Of a DNA stretch of 64,000 nucleotides, positions 18,519 through 27,609 are shown piece after piece; position 1 is the stretch's first letter, and the number at the start of each line of letters is the position of its first letter. Below the pieces are notes generated by a model. The model did not search any database, was not told the origin of the DNA, and saw nothing but the letters and a program-made list of their open reading frames with translations. Source of the DNA: Paracoccaceae bacterium (lineage in GTDB: Bacteria > Pseudomonadota > Alphaproteobacteria > Rhodobacterales > Rhodobacteraceae); contig WOUW01000002.1 of NCBI GenBank assembly GCA_009773055.1, forward strand, positions 1 to 64,000, in the 5' to 3' direction. The position numbers and the translations under genes are program-made.

Positions 18519-18914
18519 ATGTCCCTGCTCACCATCGAAGACGACAAGCCCATCGCCGCCGGTCTGTCCTTCCCCAAGACCGCCTTCATCGAGGGCCATT
18601 TCCGCCCCGCCAATCGGGTAAAGCGCAAGGACCGAGATCTGCTCGTCCTAGACTTTGACGGCTTCGACAAATCCGTCGCGGCGTCGATCCTCACGACGAA
18701 CGTCAAGCGTGCCCTGCACGGTGCCCGACGCCTGCGGGCGGGCGCGGACACGGTGATCTCGTTCAGCAAGGGCGACATCTCCACCCCCTGCGACGCCTTC
18801 ATTCAATCGGGCTTTGGCGGTCGCGACAAATGCATCCATGCCCACGACCCGTATAAGCAAGCGAAGACCATCCGGGTCGACCTCGCCGACGATGCGGACG
18901 AGGCCGTAGTCTGA
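18519..18914 (+). CDS. Hypothetical protein, unrecognised family, inside the catabolic operon
   Basis: ORF follows the DapA-like stop by 4 nt and is 1 nt from the next start; MSLLTIEDDKPIAAGLSFPKTAFIEGHFRPANRVKRKDRDLLVLDFDGFDKSVAASILTTN... Confidence 0.65.
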   Translation: MSLLTIEDDKPIAAGLSFPKTAFIEGHFRPANRVKRKDRDLLVLDFDGFDKSVAASILTTNVKRALHGARRLRAGADTVISFSKGDISTPCDAFIQSGFGGRDKCIHAHDPYKQAKTIRVDLADDADEAVV

Positions 18915-18915
18915 C

Positions 18916-19677
18916 ATGCGCATCGGTTTCCTCGGGACGGGAGAGATCACCGCCGCCATGGTGCGGGGGCTACAGGGCCAGGGTCACCAGATCCTCGTCT
19001 CACCTCGAAACGCGCAGGTGGCCGCGTCCCTTGCCGAACTGCCCGGGGTCAGCATCGCCCCGAATGACCGGGTTGTGGCCGGTTCGGACGTCATCTTTCT
19101 CTGCCTTCTGGCCAGCGTGGCCAAAGAGATCCTCCCCGGCCTCCCCTTCTGCGCCGACCACGCCGTGATCTCCGTGATGGTCGATGCCCCGCTCGCCACG
19201 CTGCGCCCGCTTTGCGCACCCGCCACCGACATTGCCATCACCATCCCCCTGCCCCCCATCGCCGTCGGGGGCTGCCCGCTGCCCGTCTACCCGGACACCC
19301 CTGAGCTTCACGCCCTTTTCGGCGACCGAAACCTGATCCTCCCACAGCCCTCCGAAACCGCGCTGAACGCCCACCTCGGGGCCTCCGCGCTTTGTTCGCC
19401 GATTCTGGACCAGCTTCTGACCGCGACCGATTGGCTTGCGGGCTTCACCGGCAACCCTGCCGCTGCCGAGGCCTATATCGTCGCCATGATCCGCGCCTAT
19501 CTGCCGGAACGCGCAGCAGGCGGAGACCTTTCCGCAGGTCTGCAAAAGCTCTCCACCGAAGGCGGCCTGAACGCCGCACTGCGTGCTGCCATGGCCCCGG
19601 CGAAGGCTGACCTGCGTCAGGGGCTGGACGGTTTCCGCCCCCGGCTGGAACTGCCCGACACACAGGACCGGACATGA
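18916..19677 (+). CDS. NAD(P)-binding protein, pyrroline-5-carboxylate reductase-like
   Basis: MRIGFLGTGEITAAMVRGLQGQGHQILVSPRNAQVAASLAE, ProC-like Rossmann N-terminus. Confidence 0.8.
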   Translation: MRIGFLGTGEITAAMVRGLQGQGHQILVSPRNAQVAASLAELPGVSIAPNDRVVAGSDVIFLCLLASVAKEILPGLPFCADHAVISVMVDAPLATLRPLCAPATDIAITIPLPPIAVGGCPLPVYPDTPELHALFGDRNLILPQPSETALNAHLGASALCSPILDQLLTATDWLAGFTGNPAAAEAYIVAMIRAYLPERAAGGDLSAGLQKLSTEGGLNAALRAAMAPAKADLRQGLDGFRPRLELPDTQDRT

Positions 19678-21014
19678 CCACCCATCAGGCCCGCCGGACC
19701 CCGGTCCACAAAGGCACCGCTGCATGGTCCGCCATCCTGCCGGGCCAGCCCGCCCCCATCCCCCTGCCCGGCGACCAGACCGTCGATGTTGCGATCATCG
19801 GCGGCGGTTTTGCGGGCCTCGCGGCCGCACGCCGCCTCCGCCAGCTTGACCCGACGCTGAAAGTCGCCGTGCTTGACGCCTCCCGCCTCGCCGAAGGCGC
19901 CTCGGGCCGCAACTCCGGCTTCATGATCGACTTGCCACATGAGCTGACCTCGGACGATTACGCGGGGCACGGAGACGACCGGGCGATGATCGCGCTGAAC
20001 CGCCAAGCCATCGCCTTCGCGCGCGGGGCCGTCGATGACTACAGCATCCGTCCTGATTACTTCGACACCGCAGGCAAGGTGAACGGCGCGGCCTCGGCCA
20101 CCGCCGACGCCCTGAACCGCAGCTACGCCGACCACCTCGCCAGCCTGGGCGAGCCGAACGAACACCTTGACGCGCAAAGCATGTATCAACTGACCGGCAG
20201 CCGCCACTACATCTCTGGCCTCTACACACCCGGCACGGTGATGCTGCAACCCGCAGGCTTCATGCGCGGCTTCGGCGAAGGGCTGCGTGCCAGCGGGGTT
20301 GGCATCTGGGAAAACACCCCCGTCATCGCCTTCGCCCGAAAAGGGAGCGGATGGACCCTCACCACCACGAAGGGCGCTGTCACTGCAGGCAAGATGATCC
20401 TCGCCAACAACGGCCATCTCGAAAGCTTCGGTTTCGCGGCGAACCGCCTGATGCACGTCTTTCTTTTCGCTTCGATGACCGTGGATCTCCCTTCCGACAC
20501 ACTGAAAGCCCTCGGCGGCCAGCCCCGCTGGGGCGTCACGCCCGCCGATCCGATGGGCACCACCATGCGCCGGATCGACACCGCCTTGGGCGGCAACCGC
20601 ATCATCACCCGCACCTGCGCGACTTTCGATCCGGGGATGGAACCATCCGACGCCACCCTCCGCCGCGCCGCTGCTGTCCATGCCCGAAAGTTCGCCGACC
20701 GCTTCCCAACCCTAGACAGCGTGAAGCAAGAATACACTTGGGCCGGCCATCTTTGCCTCACCCGCAACGGTGTCTCGATCGCGAAGGAGCTGGAACCCGG
20801 CCTCTACGCCGCCACCGTCTGCAACGGCCTTGGCACCGCCCGCAGCACCCTTACCGGCATCGCGGCGGCCGAGCTGGCATTGGGCCTTCACACCGACGCC
20901 ACCCGCCACTTCGCGGCCGAAGCCGAGCCCGCCAAGCTCCCCCCGAAACCATTCGCCACCCTTGGTGCCACTGCCTACCTCCGCTTCAGGGAATGGCGCG
21001 CCGGGGCGGAATAG
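19674..21014 (+). CDS. FAD-dependent oxidoreductase (DadA/DAO family)
   Basis: QTVDVAIIGGGFAGLAAARRLRQLDPTLKVAVLDASRLAEGASGRNSGFM. Confidence 0.9.
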   Translation: MTTHQARRTPVHKGTAAWSAILPGQPAPIPLPGDQTVDVAIIGGGFAGLAAARRLRQLDPTLKVAVLDASRLAEGASGRNSGFMIDLPHELTSDDYAGHGDDRAMIALNRQAIAFARGAVDDYSIRPDYFDTAGKVNGAASATADALNRSYADHLASLGEPNEHLDAQSMYQLTGSRHYISGLYTPGTVMLQPAGFMRGFGEGLRASGVGIWENTPVIAFARKGSGWTLTTTKGAVTAGKMILANNGHLESFGFAANRLMHVFLFASMTVDLPSDTLKALGGQPRWGVTPADPMGTTMRRIDTALGGNRIITRTCATFDPGMEPSDATLRRAAAVHARKFADRFPTLDSVKQEYTWAGHLCLTRNGVSIAKELEPGLYAATVCNGLGTARSTLTGIAAAELALGLHTDATRHFAAEAEPAKLPPKPFATLGATAYLRFREWRAGAE

Positions 21015-21071
21015 ACCGACCCCAGCGCCATCCGGCTTGCAGCCACCGGCAATCCGCGCCACCTTCGCCAG

Positions 21072-21803
21072 ATGTCCAACACGCCAGACCTCCTGCCCCC
21101 CGGCCGCCTGACCGTGCTCGACACAGCGCGGACACTGGCCATCGTCGCCATGGTTGCCTACCACTTCACCTTCGACCTCGCGCTTTTCGGCTACATCCCG
21201 TCGGGCACCATGTCCCAGTCCTTCTGGTATTATTTCGCCCGAAGCATCGCGGGCAGCTTCCTGTTTCTGTCCGGCATCAGCCTCTGGCTCGCTCACGCCA
21301 GGGGCATCCGCTGGCCGTCGTTCTGGAAGCGCTGGGCAAAACTCGTCGCCGCCGCGGCGCTCGTCACCCTGGCCAGCATCTGGCTGGTCCCCGGCGGCCC
21401 GATCTGGTTCGGCATCCTTCATGCCATGGCTGCCACTGCCCTGATCGGCCTCGTCGCCCTGCGGCTCCCCTGGCCAGTGACCCTTGCACTTGCAGCCCTG
21501 ATCTTCACCGCCGCCTGGGGTCCGCGTTTCCCGGCTTTCGACCCGATCTGGCTGGTCTGGACCGGTCTGGCCGAGACCCGGCCCATGATGGGCGACTACG
21601 TCCCGCTGATCCCCTGGGCCGCCCCCGCCCTCGCCGGGCTCGCTGTCGCGAAGGCACTGCGCCTCGACCGCTGGCGTGGCACCGCACCGTCCCGACTGAT
21701 GCGCATCCTCAACTTCCCCGGGCGGCATTCCCTGATCATCTACCTGATCCACCAGCCGATCCTCTTCGGCCTCTTCAACCTCTACGCCCGCCTCACCTCC
21801 TGA
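21072..21803 (+). CDS. DUF1624 / heparan-alpha-glucosaminide N-acetyltransferase-like membrane protein
   Basis: GRLTVLDTARTLAIVAMVAYHFTFDLALFGY...FPGRHSLIIYLIHQPIL. Confidence 0.8.
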   Translation: MSNTPDLLPPGRLTVLDTARTLAIVAMVAYHFTFDLALFGYIPSGTMSQSFWYYFARSIAGSFLFLSGISLWLAHARGIRWPSFWKRWAKLVAAAALVTLASIWLVPGGPIWFGILHAMAATALIGLVALRLPWPVTLALAALIFTAAWGPRFPAFDPIWLVWTGLAETRPMMGDYVPLIPWAAPALAGLAVAKALRLDRWRGTAPSRLMRILNFPGRHSLIIYLIHQPILFGLFNLYARLTS

Positions 21804-21859
21804 CGCTTCCCCTCGCCCCCGCTTTCCGCTAATCCGGGCCGCAAGTTTGGAGACGTCCG

Positions 21860-24277
21860 ATGAAGTTCACCCTGTCCTGGCTGAAAGATCACCTCGACAC
21901 CGAGGCCACCGTCGAGGCGCTGACCGAGGCGCTGACCGACCTTGGCCTCGAAGTCGAAGGCGTCGAGGACCCCACGGCGCAACTTGGGGCCTTCCGCATC
22001 TGCCGGGTGATCGAGGCCGTCCAGCACCCCAACGCCGACCGCCTCCGCGTCTGCCGGGTGGAAACCTGGCCCGACGGTCCCGGCGGCCGAACCGAGGAAG
22101 TCCAGGTCGTTTGCGGTGCGCCCAACGCCAAGACAGGCCTTGTCGGCGTCTTCGCGCCGCCCGGCACCCATGTCCCGGGCACCGGCGTCGACCTCAAGCC
22201 CGGCAATATCCGGGGTGTGGACAGCAACGGGATGCTCTGCTCCGAACGCGAGCTGATGCTCTCCGACAACCACGACGGCATCATCGAACTGCCCGCCGAT
22301 GCGCCCTTGGGCGTCCGCTACATCGACTGGAAGGGCCTGAACGACCCGGTCGTCGAGATCAAGGTCACCCCGAACCGCCCCGACGCGCTCGGCATCCACG
22401 GCATCGCCCGCGACCTAGCCGCGCGCGGCATGGGCAAGCTGAAGCCGGTCATCGCGACGCCGGTCACGGGGAAGTTCCCCACCCCCATCGGTATCCACAT
22501 CGACCCGAGTCTCAAGACCAAAGGCTGCCCCCATTTCGCCGGTCGCCTGATCCGTGGCGTGAAGAACGGTCCCTCGCCCGACTGGATGCAAGCCCGTCTC
22601 AAGGCCATTGGCCTGCGCCCCATTTCGGCGCTAGTGGACATCACCAACTACTTCACCTTCGGCCTGAACCGCCCCCTGCACGTCTTCGACGCCGCCAAGG
22701 TCAAGGGCGACCTTCAGATCCGCCCCGCGAAGGACGGCGAAACCCTGCTCGCGCTCGACGGCAAGACCTACACCCTGACCCCCGGCCAAATGGTCATCGC
22801 CGACGACCACGGCCCGGAATCCCTCGCCGGGATCATGGGCGGCGAGGCTTCGGGCTGCTCCCCCGAAACCACTGACGTCTTTCTTGAGTCGGCCTGGTGG
22901 GATCCGATCACCATCGCCGCCACTGGCCGCGCGCTGAAGATCAACTCCGACGCCCGCTACCGGTTCGAACGCGGCGTGGACCCGGCCTTCACCCTTCCGG
23001 GCCTCGAACTCGCGACCCAGATGATCCTCGACCTCTGCGGCGGCGAGGCCGGGACCGTGGTGCAGGACGGCGCCCCCGTCGACCCGACCCGTAGTTACCA
23101 GTTGAACCCCGCCCGCGTCGTCAGCCTCGTCGGCATGGAGATCCCCGAGGCGACCCAGCGCGCCACGCTCGAGGCTTTGGGCTTCACCTTGAACGGCAAC
23201 GCCGTCACCCCGCCGACCTGGCGCCCCGACATCCTCGGCGACGCCGACCTCGTCGAGGAAGTTGCCCGCATCGCCAGCCTGACGAAACTCCAAGGCGCGC
23301 CCATGGCCCGGCAGCTTCCCGGCGTCCCACGTCCGATCCTGACGCCGCTGCAGGTCCGCGAGCGCACCGCCCGCCGCACCATCGCGGCCTTGGGCTACAA
23401 CGAATGCGTGACCTACAGCTTCATCGACGCCAAGGCGGCTACCCTGTTCGGCGGCGGATCGGATGCTGTCCGGGTCGAAAACCCCATCTCCTCCGAGATG
23501 ACGCATCTCCGCCCCGACCTCCTCCCCGGCCTCCTCGCCGCCGCCGCCCGCAACCAGGCGCGCGGCTTCATGGACCTGTCGCTCTTCGAAATCGGCCCCG
23601 CCTTCCAGGGGGGCGAGCCCGGCGACCAGCACCTGCAAGCCGCAGGCCTTCTGGTCGGAGCCGCCGCCCAGCGTGACCCCCATGGCAGCCGCCGCATGGT
23701 CGATGTCTTCGACGCCAAGGCCGATGCCGAGGCTGTCCTCGCCGCCCTTGGCGCGCCCGCCCGGACACAGATCACCCGTAAACTGGCTGACTGGTGGCAC
23801 CCCGGCCGCTCTGGAGTGATCGGCCTAGGCCCCAACACCCTTGCCACCTTCGGCGAGGTTCACCCGCGCATCCTGCACGCCATGGATGTCAAAGGCCCCG
23901 CCGTGGCCTTCACCATCCTGATCGCCAATGTCCCTGCGCCCAAGGTCAAGACCCCGACCCGACCCGCGCTCGCCATCAGTGACCTGCAGGCCGTGGACCG
24001 CGACTTCGCCTTCGTGGTGGACGCGAAGGTCGAAGCCCTCACTGCCGTCAACGCCGCGCAAGGTGCCGACAAGGCCCTGATCGAATCCGTCCGCGTCTTC
24101 GACCAGTTTACCGGCGACAAGGCCGAGGCGCAGATGGGCCCCGGCAAGAAATCCATCGCCCTGACCGTCCGCCTGCAGCCACAGGACAAGACCCTGACCG
24201 AAGCCGAGATCGAATCCGTCAGTGCCAAGATCATCGAGAAGGTCACGAAGGCGACAGGCGGCAGCCTGCGGGGCTGA
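21860..24277 (+). CDS. pheT: Phenylalanyl-tRNA synthetase beta subunit
   Basis: MKFTLSWLKDHLDTEATVEALTEALTDLGLEVEGV, DVNRPDALGIHGIARDLAARG-type B3/B5 motifs, C-terminal FDX-ACB. Confidence 0.97.
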   Translation: MKFTLSWLKDHLDTEATVEALTEALTDLGLEVEGVEDPTAQLGAFRICRVIEAVQHPNADRLRVCRVETWPDGPGGRTEEVQVVCGAPNAKTGLVGVFAPPGTHVPGTGVDLKPGNIRGVDSNGMLCSERELMLSDNHDGIIELPADAPLGVRYIDWKGLNDPVVEIKVTPNRPDALGIHGIARDLAARGMGKLKPVIATPVTGKFPTPIGIHIDPSLKTKGCPHFAGRLIRGVKNGPSPDWMQARLKAIGLRPISALVDITNYFTFGLNRPLHVFDAAKVKGDLQIRPAKDGETLLALDGKTYTLTPGQMVIADDHGPESLAGIMGGEASGCSPETTDVFLESAWWDPITIAATGRALKINSDARYRFERGVDPAFTLPGLELATQMILDLCGGEAGTVVQDGAPVDPTRSYQLNPARVVSLVGMEIPEATQRATLEALGFTLNGNAVTPPTWRPDILGDADLVEEVARIASLTKLQGAPMARQLPGVPRPILTPLQVRERTARRTIAALGYNECVTYSFIDAKAATLFGGGSDAVRVENPISSEMTHLRPDLLPGLLAAAARNQARGFMDLSLFEIGPAFQGGEPGDQHLQAAGLLVGAAAQRDPHGSRRMVDVFDAKADAEAVLAALGAPARTQITRKLADWWHPGRSGVIGLGPNTLATFGEVHPRILHAMDVKGPAVAFTILIANVPAPKVKTPTRPALAISDLQAVDRDFAFVVDAKVEALTAVNAAQGADKALIESVRVFDQFTGDKAEAQMGPGKKSIALTVRLQPQDKTLTEAEIESVSAKIIEKVTKATGGSLRG

Positions 24278-24289
24278 TCCGGCACGCGA

Positions 24290-24322
24290 GCTCTAAAATT
24301 CTTCGCCGAAGAATTTTAGAGC
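24290..24322. terminator. Bidirectional hairpin terminator between convergent pheT and DUF1523 gene
   Basis: GCTCTAAAATTCTT-CGCCG-AAGAATTTTAGAGC, perfect 14-bp stem (16-bp arms around one central C). Confidence 0.8.
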
Positions 24323-24335
24323 CCCGCCGCTCCGC

Positions 24336-25016
24336 CTACTTCCTGGCCCGCCACGTCCCCAGCCAGGCCCCGATCCGGCCGAAGAAGCCGCGTGCCTCTT
24401 TCTGCACCGCTTCCACCCGCGCGCCTGCCGCATCAAACGTCTCACCCACATCGGCCAGCGCCGGGTCGACCATCCGCTCGCGGAACTGCAGCCACATCTT
24501 GCGGACCATGAAGATCACGAAAGCCAGGAACACCAGCAGGATGATGTTGACCCACGGGATAATCGTCACATTCGGGCCGTCCACGGGTGTCACGCTCACC
24601 GCATTGGGAAAGATCGAGAAAATTGGCAACCGCCAGCCGTAATGCGTGATCGACACCCATTGCGGGTTCGTCTTGTCCGATTTCAGGTTCTGCGCCTCGG
24701 CCTGCAGGGTGCTGGAATCCCACTTGAAATAGGGCGGCCAGAACCATCCAGTATCCTCGTTCCGGTAGACCATCACGCTTTGCCCATCCGGGAACACCGC
24801 GTCGATGAAGCGGATGTCGCGCACCGTAGCCGTCGTCTCCACCCCCGTCCCGGTATCCTCAATTGAATAGAACATCCAGTTTGCGCCAATGGGCGTGTTC
24901 TTGTTGTAGGTGTTGATGATCTGCACGACGTCATGCTGCGGCAGGGTGTAGTGCAGAAAGAGGCCGACGATCACCAGCGCCAGAATCCGCAGCCCCCACT
25001 TGATCTTGGTCCACAT
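24336..25016 (-). CDS. DUF1523-type membrane-associated protein
   Basis: MWTKIKWGLRILALVIVGLFLHYTLPQHDVVQIINTYNK..., N- and C-terminal TM helices. Confidence 0.7.
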   Translation of the reverse strand: MWTKIKWGLRILALVIVGLFLHYTLPQHDVVQIINTYNKNTPIGANWMFYSIEDTGTGVETTATVRDIRFIDAVFPDGQSVMVYRNEDTGWFWPPYFKWDSSTLQAEAQNLKSDKTNPQWVSITHYGWRLPIFSIFPNAVSVTPVDGPNVTIIPWVNIILLVFLAFVIFMVRKMWLQFRERMVDPALADVGETFDAAGARVEAVQKEARGFFGRIGAWLGTWRARK

Positions 25017-25028
25017 GGGCGCGTCCTT

Positions 25029-25307
25029 TCAGTACCAGTTTACGAAATAGATCGTCAGCAGGAAGCCGACGGTCGGGATGATATAGATAAGCCATAGCAG
25101 GCGCTTTTTCAGCCCCTTGTCGTAATGGATCATCCCCGCTTCGATGAAGGCCGACCGTTCCTGCATGGTCAGCCCCTCCCGAGCCGGGTCGGTGTCCCAT
25201 TCCTTCTCCAGCTTCTCGCGCCGGACCGACCGGGAATAGACCGACGTCAGGAAATAGGCGATCGTCAGACCGACATAGAGAAAGAACGCAAGGCGCAGCC
25301 AACCCAT
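25029..25307 (-). CDS. Small membrane protein, hypothetical
   Basis: 92 aa with two TM helices; MGWLRLAFFLYVGLTIAYFLTSVYSRSVRREKLEKEWD; tightly packed in operon. Confidence 0.75.
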   Translation of the reverse strand: MGWLRLAFFLYVGLTIAYFLTSVYSRSVRREKLEKEWDTDPAREGLTMQERSAFIEAGMIHYDKGLKKRLLWLIYIIPTVGFLLTIYFVNWY

Positions 25308-26675
25308 CTAGCGTCTCCCTCCCCAAGGGCCCACGACCGGCCCGTGCCCAGCTGTTCGCGCCGGTTTCGGCCCCGCCGCCATTTGCGGCCGCTGCAATTC
25401 GTCCATCCCAGGCTCCGGCCCGAACAGGGCCGTCCGCGCGCCCTCACGGTCCACCTGATACTCCCGCGCCAGAAAATCCGCCACATAGGTCTTCTTGCGA
25501 TCCGACCAGGTGGCGTATTGCCCGTAGAACAGCTCCTTGTGGGTGATGAACATCTGCCGCACGTCCATCGGTGACAGCTCGGACAGAAGCATGTTCACCA
25601 GATCTCGGTCCGCCCCCGCCTTGCCCCGCAGCGTGTAGAAATACGCCGGATGCTCTGACGTGATCTTCGGCCAGGCTCCCCCCGCCTCCACCCAGCGGAG
25701 GAGGTCCGCCAGCCCCAAAAACTCCGCAGGCAGGGCCGACCCAAGCTTGTAGGCAACCTTCCGCAATTCCGTCCGCCGCGCGTCGCCGATCTCGATCCCC
25801 AGCCGATCCGCCGCATCGACCAGGATGAAATCCATCTTCTGCCGCAGGATCGCCGCCGCATCGGTGCCCCGCGCCTGCACGATGGGTTCGGTCAGGTTGT
25901 TGCGCTCCAGCCAGTCGGCGATCTGGTTCCGATGCGTCAGGTCCATCACCTGCGCCACCGGCACCTCTCCCAAAGACTGCCAGTCCAGTGTCGAGATCGC
26001 CGCCGGGAACCGTACATCGCGAAAGATGTAGACCCCGCCGAAATGGCTGGTCCAGTAATTCGCCTGACTGAACGTCATCGCCGGAAGGCTGATCGGCACC
26101 CGCGTCACGTCCCCGGTCTTCTTCGCCAGCCCGATCATCTCCGCCACCAGCACATCGTCGCGCCAGCCGTCCGGCTCCTGCCGGAACCGCTCGATCAGCT
26201 TCGCCAGCTTCCCCGCATCCGCCACATGCCCGCCGATCGTATCCGCCTCGACCGTCACCTGCCTTATGTCGAACAGCTTGGCCGGCGTGTCGAAGGCATA
26301 GACCGAGTTCTGCAACTCCCCCGCCACCGCATCCCTTGCGGTCAGGGCAAACAATTGCGCCTCGTTCTTCTCGATGAACTGCGTCAGGATTCCGCGGCTG
26401 GTGGAGAACTTGATGTTCAGCAAAGGCGCATCCTTCTGCGCCGTGGTCAGCAAGATGAACTGCCGGTTCGCCCCGTTGGGGTTGAGGTAGAGGTCATCTT
26501 TCAGCTCATCCCCGATCTCCGGCGAATAGCCCGACAGGTCAATGTGGAAATCGTCGAGCCTGGTCGTCTTGCCGGTGAGATGCTTGAGCGCCCGGTTGTA
26601 GCGTTCGACAAGGGCGGGCGAGGAGACCTCGATCAGGTTCCCGAACATCAGACCGCGTTGGATGAGGCGTTTCAT
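25308..26675 (-). CDS. Hypothetical protein (DUF6638-like)
   Basis: 455 aa, MKRLIQRGLMFGNLIEVSSPALVERYNRALKHLTGKTTRLDDFHIDLSGYSPEIGDEL; family name is from memory. Confidence 0.65.
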   Translation of the reverse strand: MKRLIQRGLMFGNLIEVSSPALVERYNRALKHLTGKTTRLDDFHIDLSGYSPEIGDELKDDLYLNPNGANRQFILLTTAQKDAPLLNIKFSTSRGILTQFIEKNEAQLFALTARDAVAGELQNSVYAFDTPAKLFDIRQVTVEADTIGGHVADAGKLAKLIERFRQEPDGWRDDVLVAEMIGLAKKTGDVTRVPISLPAMTFSQANYWTSHFGGVYIFRDVRFPAAISTLDWQSLGEVPVAQVMDLTHRNQIADWLERNNLTEPIVQARGTDAAAILRQKMDFILVDAADRLGIEIGDARRTELRKVAYKLGSALPAEFLGLADLLRWVEAGGAWPKITSEHPAYFYTLRGKAGADRDLVNMLLSELSPMDVRQMFITHKELFYGQYATWSDRKKTYVADFLAREYQVDREGARTALFGPEPGMDELQRPQMAAGPKPARTAGHGPVVGPWGGRR

Positions 26676-26685
26676 TCAGACCTCC

Positions 26686-27318
26686 TTACAGACGAGGCCG
26701 ACCGGCAGCCATCCATTCAAGCATCGCCTGCAACAACTCGGGCACAGGCACATTCCGCAAGTCATCTTCGACAAAACCGTCGGCTCTTCGCTTTTCTGCA
26801 TACCACTCTTGAAAGTCTTCGTATTCGCTCAGCACCTTACGCTCAGCGATACGCTCAAACCCCGGCATGGCGGCGAGCCAATCTCTGACAGCTTTGACGG
26901 CAAGCTCGTACTTCCCCTCGTGAGGAACAATATCTATTCCCGCAAGGTCCGAGAGCGCAGCTTGGTATCGGTACTTTTGTTCTTCCAGGACCAATATCTT
27001 CTTCCTGGAGTAGGGTTCGCCACCATAGCGGCGACACGCAAAATCCATTCCCAACTCGAACGGCATGTTCATGCGATAATGTTCACCGGCCTCGCGCGCC
27101 TGGCATCGACTGAGGTCATGGATCGAGTATTCAGATTCCTTAATGAGGTCGGCGATCTTGTCGATCCGCGTTTCACCAGCGTTGTTCCGTTCGGTCGCCA
27201 CGCGTGGCCGCAATCCAAAGCGCACGACGCAAAAGAGCATTGCCTTCAGTACGGGTTCAAAGTCCCAATCGAATGGGCAGTTGACGAAAACGTTCCGGGA
27301 GAACTCCGGATGTGCCAA
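26686..27318 (-). CDS. Hypothetical 'FVNCPFD' family protein, possible nucleotide-binding/NDT-TIR-like fold
   Basis: 210 aa; MAHPEFSRNVFVNCPFDWDFEPVLKAMLFCVVRFGLRPRVATERNNAGETRIDKIADLIKESEYSIHDLSR; AT-richer than surroundings. Confidence 0.7.
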   Translation of the reverse strand: MAHPEFSRNVFVNCPFDWDFEPVLKAMLFCVVRFGLRPRVATERNNAGETRIDKIADLIKESEYSIHDLSRCQAREAGEHYRMNMPFELGMDFACRRYGGEPYSRKKILVLEEQKYRYQAALSDLAGIDIVPHEGKYELAVKAVRDWLAAMPGFERIAERKVLSEYEDFQEWYAEKRRADGFVEDDLRNVPVPELLQAMLEWMAAGRPRL

Positions 27319-27321
27319 TCG

Positions 27322-27546
27322 TCAGCCCTTCGGCGGAAATGGATCGTTTCCGAATGATTCGCGTTCGCGGATCAACCCGTCGCGACCGTGAATGTAGAGT
27401 TCGGTCCTTTGATTGCGTGCGATATCGCGTGCGGCCCTGATCGCCTCGCCCTGCGTGTCATAGGTGCGGGTGACCTTGTCGGAGCCGGACCGACGAACGG
27501 CCCACTGCCCGTTACGGGGCACTACGTGTTGACCTTTACCTGCCAT
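27322..27546 (-). CDS. DUF2188 domain protein
   Basis: MAGKGQHVVPRNGQWAVRRSGSDKVTRTYDTQGEAIRAARDIARNQRTELYIHGRDGLIRERESFGNDPFPPKG. Confidence 0.85.
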   Translation of the reverse strand: MAGKGQHVVPRNGQWAVRRSGSDKVTRTYDTQGEAIRAARDIARNQRTELYIHGRDGLIRERESFGNDPFPPKG

Positions 27547-27609
27547 GAGTCGCGTTCCTTTTGACCACACACTTAAGGTAGGGAAGTTTGCGTGTCGTTT
27601 CCAGACCCA

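Noticed and set aside
20351-21832. 493-aa plus-strand ORF
   Set aside because: Out-of-frame overlap with FAD oxidoreductase and DUF1624 genes; R/P/H-rich
24290-24322. Perfect AT-rich palindrome considered as an integration site
   Set aside because: Located between convergent gene ends with terminator-like geometry; no integrase nearby
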